DNA of 24,677 bases from Planctomycetota bacterium (GTDB lineage: Bacteria > Planctomycetota > UBA8742 > JACQVU01): assembly GCA_016209585.1 (NCBI GenBank), contig JACQVU010000168.1, positions 1 to 24,677 on the forward strand, written 5' to 3'. The notes beneath the pieces are model-generated. The model had not been told where the DNA came from. It ran no database searches and worked only from the letters and a program-made list of their open reading frames with translations. Positions 20,064 to 24,677 of this stretch are shown in pieces. Both the position numbers and the translations under genes were made by a program. The stretch's first letter is position 1; every line of letters begins with the position of its first letter.

Positions 20064-22077
20064 GTCGATCCTCCTGGGATTTCGCCGGGCGGGGCCGCTT
20101 GAGCGCGTCCGCCGCGGACAGGGTGAAGTGAAAGGCCGCGCCCCGGTCGGGTTCGCCCTCGGCCCAGACCCGCCCGCCGTGGCGGCCGATGATGCGTTCC
20201 ACCGTGGCCAAGCCGATGCCGGTGCCGGGGAACTCCGTTTCCGAATGAAGCCGCTGGAAAGGCCGGAAGAGGCGCCCGGCGAGCGCCAGGGGGAAGCCCG
20301 CGCCGTTGTCGCGCACGAAAAAGGCCGGCTCTCCCCTGGCGGCGGGGCCGGGATCGCGGCCCACCTCGATGCGGGCGTTCTCGGTCTTGGCGGTGAATTT
20401 CCAGGCGTTGCCCAACAGGTTTTCCAGCGCCGTGAGGAGGAGCCTGGGGTCGGCGTCAACGTCCAGCCCGGCGGCGATCTCGACGCACACGCGCCGGGCG
20501 GGGTCGCGGCGGTGAAGGGCGTCGCACGCCTCGCGCGCCAGGGCTGAGAGGTCGACCGGTTGCCGGCGCAGTTCCTGGTGGGAGACGCGGGAGAGTTCCA
20601 GGAGATCGTCGATGAGGTCATTCATGCGCCGGGCGGCGGCGCGGATGCGGGCGAGGTGCTCGCCGGCCGGCGCGGGGAGGGAGGCGGCGAAGTCTTCCTC
20701 GAGGGCGCGGGAGAAGCCGTCGATGCCGCGGAGCGGGGCGCGGAGGTCGTGGGAGACGGAGTAGGAGAAGGCCTCCAGTTCCTGGTGTTTGCGCTGGAGT
20801 TCGTCGATGTAGACGGCGCGCTCGCGGGCGAGTTCGCGGGCCGCGCGGGCCTCGGCGGCCTCCAGTTCCGATTTCAGGAGGTCGAGGCGGATGCGGCGGT
20901 TCTCATCCTCGAACTGTTTGCGCCGGATTTGCGCGCGGACGCGGGCCTTGAGCACCGCGAACTCGCTGGACTTGGCGATGTAGTCGTCGGCGCCGGCGCC
21001 CAGCCCTTCGAGCATGGCGGCGCGGTCTTCCACGGCCGTGAGCATCACCAGGGGAATGTCACGCACCACCGGCGACGCCTTGATGCGCCAGCAGGTCTCC
21101 TTGCCGCCGAGGCCGGGCATGATGAGGTCGAGCAGGATGCAATCGGGAGGCTGGACGGCGAGCAGTTCCAGCGCCTCCTCGCCGGACCGGGCGAGCGCCA
21201 CGTCGTAGCCTTCGCCGCGCAGGGCGGCGGCCAGTTCTTCGAGGTAGGTGGGGCTGTCATCGACGGCGAGGATGCGCTTGGGGCCGAGCAGCGTGGTGGC
21301 CGGCTCCGCGGCCGCCGAGGTCTCGGCCCGGCGAAGGACGGCGCTGAGCCGCGCGAGGATGAGGGCCGGGTCTTCTTCCTTGCGCACGAAGGCGTCGGCG
21401 CCGGCGTCCAGGGCGCGCAACTCGGCCCCGCGCTCCTCCGAGCCGGTGAGCAACACGCAGGTGGTGGAGCGCAGCGCGGCGTCGAGCCGGATGCGCCGGA
21501 TGACGGTGGCGCCGTCGATGCCGGGCATCACGCCGTCGACGATGACCGCGGCCGGGCGCTCGCCGGCCGCGAGGCGCAGCCCCTCCTCGCCGCTGGCGGC
21601 GGCCAGCACGCGGTAGCCGTCGGCCTCCAGCGCGGCGGCGAGCTCGCCCCGGAACGTGGGGCTGTCGTCGATGAGGAGCACGGTCAGGCGACCGGGGGCC
21701 GCCGTCTGGCGTCCGCGCGCGAGTTGCCGGGCGCGGACCAGCAGGTACTCGATGTCGTAGGGTTTGCCCACGTACTCGTCGGCGCCGCCTTTCAGGCCGC
21801 GGACGCGATCCTTCACCTCGTTCTCGGTGGAGAGCATCAACACCGCCGGCGGCGCGCGCCCGACCGCGGCGCGAATCTCAGCGAGAAACTCCAGGCCGTC
21901 GCCGTCGGGCAGCAGCAGGTCGAGGATCACGATGTCCACCGGATTGCGGTCCAGGGCGCGGCGCGCCTCGGCGATGGTGGCGCAGGGCAGCACCGCGAAG
22001 CCGGAGTCGGTGAAGGCCTCCGCCAGGTCCATGCGGACCGTCAGGCTGTCGTCGACGATGACCACCGTGGCGATCAT
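20032..22077 (-). CDS. Triple-receiver sensor histidine kinase
   Basis: The product has 681 residues and is cytosolic. Three receivers in a row carry predicted phospho-acceptors D53 (VILDLLLPDG), D181 (VIVDGVMPG) and D317 (LLDLIMPG). A charged coiled coil follows (about 385-435), then HisKA with H443 in SYSVSHDLRAPLRG and a HATPase domain (about 545-655; N-box NLLGNAWKF, RDNGAGF, GTGIGLA). This kinase type resembles the phytochrome-like/Bph group, but the sensor is replaced by receivers, so its input is probably phosphate from the CheA-like kinase. The start is ATG 22077, whose ATGA overlaps the cheB stop, indicating translational coupling. The 3' end runs 32 bp into the next kinase gene. Receiver 2 has Gly after the acceptor Asp, slightly atypical. 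Confidence 0.9.
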   Translation of the reverse strand: MIATVVIVDDSLTVRMDLAEAFTDSGFAVLPCATIAEARRALDRNPVDIVILDLLLPDGDGLEFLAEIRAAVGRAPPAVLMLSTENEVKDRVRGLKGGADEYVGKPYDIEYLLVRARQLARGRQTAAPGRLTVLLIDDSPTFRGELAAALEADGYRVLAAASGEEGLRLAAGERPAAVIVDGVMPGIDGATVIRRIRLDAALRSTTCVLLTGSEERGAELRALDAGADAFVRKEEDPALILARLSAVLRRAETSAAAEPATTLLGPKRILAVDDSPTYLEELAAALRGEGYDVALARSGEEALELLAVQPPDCILLDLIMPGLGGKETCWRIKASPVVRDIPLVMLTAVEDRAAMLEGLGAGADDYIAKSSEFAVLKARVRAQIRRKQFEDENRRIRLDLLKSELEAAEARAARELARERAVYIDELQRKHQELEAFSYSVSHDLRAPLRGIDGFSRALEEDFAASLPAPAGEHLARIRAAARRMNDLIDDLLELSRVSHQELRRQPVDLSALAREACDALHRRDPARRVCVEIAAGLDVDADPRLLLTALENLLGNAWKFTAKTENARIEVGRDPGPAARGEPAFFVRDNGAGFPLALAGRLFRPFQRLHSETEFPGTGIGLATVERIIGRHGGRVWAEGEPDRGAAFHFTLSAADALKRPRPAKSQEDRHGETLARAHP
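20070..20075 (-). promoter_or_regulatory. AGGAGG ribosome site of the hybrid kinase
   Basis: A perfect AGGAGG on the minus strand lies six bases before ATG 20063, inside the end of the upstream kinase gene. It decides the start of the hybrid kinase against the much longer open frame. Confidence 0.8.
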
Positions 22078-23195
22078 GAGACTTCCCCGGCGCGGGAAAC
22101 CGGCCGCGGGGAGCGCGGGCGGCACAGCGCCGCGATGCGCCCGGCGATCAGGGGCAGCGGCAACACCTCCCGCGCCGCCCCGATCTCCGCCGCCTCGCGC
22201 GGCATGCCGTAGACGACGCTGGTGGCCTCATCCTGCGCGATGGTGACGCCCCCGGCCCGGCGCACCGCCAGGAGACCGGCGGCGCCGTCGCGCCCCATGC
22301 CGGTGAGGAGGCAGGCGACGCAGGCTGGGCCGTGCTCGCGCGCCAGACTCTCGAACAGCACGTCGATGCTCGGCCGGCAGGAGTGGCGCTCGGGCTCCTG
22401 GGTAAGCCGCAACCGCCCGTCGCGCGCCACCAGGTGGCGGCCGGGCGGGGCCATCACCACCGCGCCCGCGGCCTCGACCAGCGGTTCGCCCTCCCGCGCG
22501 TAGCGCACGCGGCGGGGGGTCTGGGCGTCGAGCCAGTCGGCGAAGGCCGCGCCGAACGGCTCGCCGATGTGTAACACCAGGAGGAGGGGCGGGCGGAAGT
22601 CGGCCGGCAACCCGCGCAGGATTTCCAGCACCGCGCCCGGCCCGCCGGTGGAGGCGCCGATGGCGACCACGCGGGTTTCCGGCGCGCCGCCCGCGCTTCC
22701 CGCCGCGCCGCCCGCGCTTCCCGCCGCGCCGTCCGCGTGCACCGCCCCCGGGCCGCCGATCCCCGTCGCCAGCCGGCCGCGGGGATGGGTGATGACGGGG
22801 ATGCGCGCCACCATGCGCGCGGCGGCCACGAATCGCTCCTCCCAGGCGTGGTCGCTTTCGTCGCCGCGCGGCTTCTCCAGCACGTCCACCGCGCCGGCCG
22901 CCAGGGCCTCGTAGGTCTTGAACAACTCCCCCCGGTTGGTTGACGACGAAACGATCAGAATGGGCGTGGGGAGGTGGGCCATGAGGTATTCGACCGCGGC
23001 CAGACCGCTCATCACCGGCAGCATCATGTCCATCGTGATCAGGTTGGGGCGCAGCGCGCGGCACCGCTCCACGGCGGCGGCCCCGTCGCCGGCCTCCCCC
23101 ACCACCTCGAAGCCGCCGGCGGCCTCCAGCACCTCGCGCAGCCGCGCGCGGACGGTGGCCGAGTCTTCGACGAGCAGCGCGCGAATGGGGGGCAT
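22074..23195 (-). CDS. cheB: Chemotaxis-type protein-glutamate methylesterase/glutaminase CheB
   Basis: The product has 373 residues. CheB removes methyl groups from, and deamidates, methyl-accepting receptors when its receiver is phosphorylated. The receiver domain (4-125) has D56 in ITMDMMLP and Lys109 in VLEKP. The catalytic domain (about 175-360) has the triad Ser182 (GASTGGP), His209 (VLHIGEP) and Asp303 (GMGRDG). The linker at about 145-172 is unusually rich in Ala, Gly and Ser and contains a tandem duplication. The start is ATG 23195, three bases after the CheA-like gene's stop. The downstream kinase starts with a 4-bp ATGA overlap. No cheR is in the window, so a methyltransferase and receptor would be expected further upstream in the operon. 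Confidence 0.95.
   Translation of the reverse strand: MPPIRALLVEDSATVRARLREVLEAAGGFEVVGEAGDGAAAVERCRALRPNLITMDMMLPVMSGLAAVEYLMAHLPTPILIVSSSTNRGELFKTYEALAAGAVDVLEKPRGDESDHAWEERFVAAARMVARIPVITHPRGRLATGIGGPGAVHADGAAGSAGGAAGSAGGAPETRVVAIGASTGGPGAVLEILRGLPADFRPPLLLVLHIGEPFGAAFADWLDAQTPRRVRYAREGEPLVEAAGAVVMAPPGRHLVARDGRLRLTQEPERHSCRPSIDVLFESLAREHGPACVACLLTGMGRDGAAGLLAVRRAGGVTIAQDEATSVVYGMPREAAEIGAAREVLPLPLIAGRIAALCRPRSPRPVSRAGEVS
22684..22731 (-). repeat. 21-bp tandem repeat in the cheB linker
   Basis: Two perfect 21-bp copies (22684-22704 and 22705-22725) plus a partial third encode a repeated Gly-Ala-Ala-Gly-Ser-Ala-Gly unit between the receiver and esterase domains. The unit keeps the frame, so copy-number change would only lengthen or shorten the linker. 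Confidence 0.85.
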
Positions 23196-23198
23196 GGT

Positions 23199-24677
23199 TC
23201 ACGGCCCTTTCGCGATCAGGTCGCGCATGCGGGCCAGGAGAGCGTTCTGGTCGAACTCACTTTTCACGATGTAGCCCTTCGCCCCGACTTCCTCGCCCCG
23301 GCGCCGGTCTTCCGCCGACACGCGGGAGGTGACGAGGATGGACGGCACGTCGCGCAGCGCGGCGTCGGCCCGGAACCGCTCCACGAGCGTGAAGCCGTCC
23401 ATGCCCGGCATCTCCACGTCAACCAGGAAGAGGCTGTACCGGCGCCGGCCGGCCATCTTCAGCGCCTCCTCGCCGGAGACCGCCAAGTCCACCTGGTAGC
23501 CCGCCGACTCCAGGATGCTCCGCTCCAGCATGCGGGTGGTGAGGGAATCATCGATCACCAGCACGGCCGCCGGCGCTCGCCCCGCGGGCTGTTCGGGCCG
23601 CCGGCCGCGCGCGGCGCGCGCCAGCGCGTCGGGGTCCAGCACCAGCCGGGGGATGCCGTCGGCGTCGAGGAACGCGCCCACCACCAAATCGCCGCCGGGC
23701 GAGGAGGGCGGCAGGGGGCGCAGGAGAACGTGTTCCACGCCGCGCACGCGGTCGACGGCCAGCGCCGCGGTCGCGCCGTCGCCGGCGATCAGGGCGGCGT
23801 TCCAGGCGCGCCGGGACGGTCGGTCGTCGGCCGCCATGCCCAGGAGGTCCGGCAGCGGCGCGAACGCCAACACCGCGCCGTTGACCGTGGCGGTGACGCC
23901 GGCGGGGCCGTGGGCCAGGTCGGCCACGGCGACTCGCGCCGCCCCCCGGACGGCCTCCAGCGGAATGGCCGCGGTCACCCCGCCCGCCTCCACAAGCAGC
24001 GCGTCGAACGAGGCCAGCGCGAGCGGCACGGTTACGTCGAACGCGCAGCCGCGGCCCGCCTCGGTTCGGGCTGACAGAACGCCGCCGAGAGACTCCGCGG
24101 CCTCGCGCGCCACCGAAAGGCCAAGACCCCGCCCCGAGGCGTCCGTCACCACCGGCGCGGTGGAGAGGCCGCCGCGCAGCAGCCGCGAGAGGAGCGCCTC
24201 CGGCCCCATGGCCCGCGCGGCGTCGACCGGCGCGCCGCCCTGAACCAGGGCCTGGCGCAGGCCGTTCAGGTCCAGGCCGCAGCCGTCGTCCTCGCAGGAA
24301 AAGACCACCGAACGGCCCCGCCGGGTCACCGCCACCGTCACCCGACCCTCCGCCGGCTTGCCGGCGGCGCGGCGCGCCGCCTCCGGCTCGATGCCGTGGG
24401 CCACGGCGTTGCGCACCAGTTGCACCAGGGCGCTGTTCACGGCCGCCAGCGTGCGACCCTCTACGCGCACCTCGCCGCCGCGAGCCTGGAAGCGGGCGAG
24501 GCAGCCGACGCTCCGGGCGCAGTCGCGGGCCAGGCGCTCCAGCGCCGGGAAGAGCGTCGCGACCGGAACCAGGCGCGCGCGCTCCGCGGCCTCCCGCAGG
24601 CCACGCAGGGCGCGGTCCTGGCCGCCGGTTGCTCCGGATAACGCGCGGGCGGCCGAGCCGGTCAGCGCGCGCAACAC
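23199..24677 (-). CDS. cheA: CheA-like histidine kinase fused to CheW and receiver domains (C-terminal part)
   Basis: The 5' end lies beyond the window; 492 residues are visible, from within the kinase region onward. In visible numbering, the HATPase domain has an N-box LVRNAVAHGIEPE (87-99, Asn90), DDGCGLD (130-136) and GRGLGLSVA (182-190). The CheW-like regulatory domain spans about 223-355 and links the kinase to receptors. After an Ala/Pro/Gly-rich linker, a receiver (371-490) has phospho-acceptor D420 in LFLVDVEMPG. The Hpt/P1 and remaining N-terminal domains are not seen. CheA-receiver fusions are typical of chemosensory systems controlling functions other than flagella (Wsp, Pil-Chp, Frz types). 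The stop is three bases before cheB, so the genes form one operon with the two kinases downstream. Confidence 0.92.
   Translation of the reverse strand: MLRALTGSAARALSGATGGQDRALRGLREAAERARLVPVATLFPALERLARDCARSVGCLARFQARGGEVRVEGRTLAAVNSALVQLVRNAVAHGIEPEAARRAAGKPAEGRVTVAVTRRGRSVVFSCEDDGCGLDLNGLRQALVQGGAPVDAARAMGPEALLSRLLRGGLSTAPVVTDASGRGLGLSVAREAAESLGGVLSARTEAGRGCAFDVTVPLALASFDALLVEAGGVTAAIPLEAVRGAARVAVADLAHGPAGVTATVNGAVLAFAPLPDLLGMAADDRPSRRAWNAALIAGDGATAALAVDRVRGVEHVLLRPLPPSSPGGDLVVGAFLDADGIPRLVLDPDALARAARGRRPEQPAGRAPAAVLVIDDSLTTRMLERSILESAGYQVDLAVSGEEALKMAGRRRYSLFLVDVEMPGMDGFTLVERFRADAALRDVPSILVTSRVSAEDRRRGEEVGAKGYIVKSEFDQNALLARMRDLIAKGP

Noticed and set aside
20064..20621. N-terminal extension of the hybrid kinase frame
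   Set aside because: It lies in another frame of the upstream kinase, is not protein-like, and AGGAGG sits directly before ATG 20063.

Overview
This 24.7 kb window is a high-GC chromosomal segment from a Gram-negative-type bacterium; hand-counted lines inside the housekeeping genes are near 72% G+C. Two genes encode proteins with lipoprotein signal peptides, and a chemosensory operon is present. A Planctomycetota-like or related lineage is my best guess. It rests mainly on a zinc-ribbon insertion in the valyl-tRNA synthetase, which I remember from planctomycetal ValRS, and on the large HEAT-repeat lipoprotein. No rRNA, tRNA, CRISPR array or insertion sequence was found.

Layout, left to right. 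(1) 1-1389 (+): the C-terminal part of a type III restriction endonuclease/helicase subunit, entering from outside the window. (2) 1498-6441 (+): a tight three-gene run of HEAT-repeat lipoprotein, small membrane-anchored protein and recJ. The last two genes overlap at a GTGA and are preceded by a run of nine C. (3) 6431-8902 (-): a large secreted or surface lipoprotein with Ig-like and IPT/TIG domains, convergent with recJ and overlapping it by 11 bp. (4) 8903-9243: a divergent intergenic region. (5) 9244-10584 (+): thrC. (6) 10739-12480 (+): a lower-GC two-gene unit, an OLD/AAA15-type ATPase plus a DUF3226 TOPRIM-like protein. This is the best candidate here for a little-described (probably anti-phage) system. 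(7) 12593-15532 (+): valS with the zinc-ribbon insertion. (8) 15533-15943: an AT-rich patch carrying a near-consensus sigma70 promoter and an orphan N-terminal piece of a Fic-family protein. (9) 15944-17994 (-): a cyclophilin-guaA operon. (10) 18129-24677 (-): a chemosensory operon of CheA with CheW-like and receiver domains (partial), CheB, a triple-receiver histidine kinase and a receiver-PAS-kinase-receiver hybrid. Its genes overlap or nearly touch.

How it works together. The right-hand operon looks like a non-flagellar ('alternative cellular function') chemosensory pathway, in which phosphate is passed among many receiver domains rather than to a free-standing CheY. The left and middle parts interleave ordinary metabolic and repair genes (recJ, thrC, valS, guaA) with three compositionally distinct patches: the Res end, the ATPase/DUF3226 pair and the Fic fragment. 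All three belong to families common in mobile defence or toxin modules, so this stretch may be a recurrent insertion site for accessory genes.
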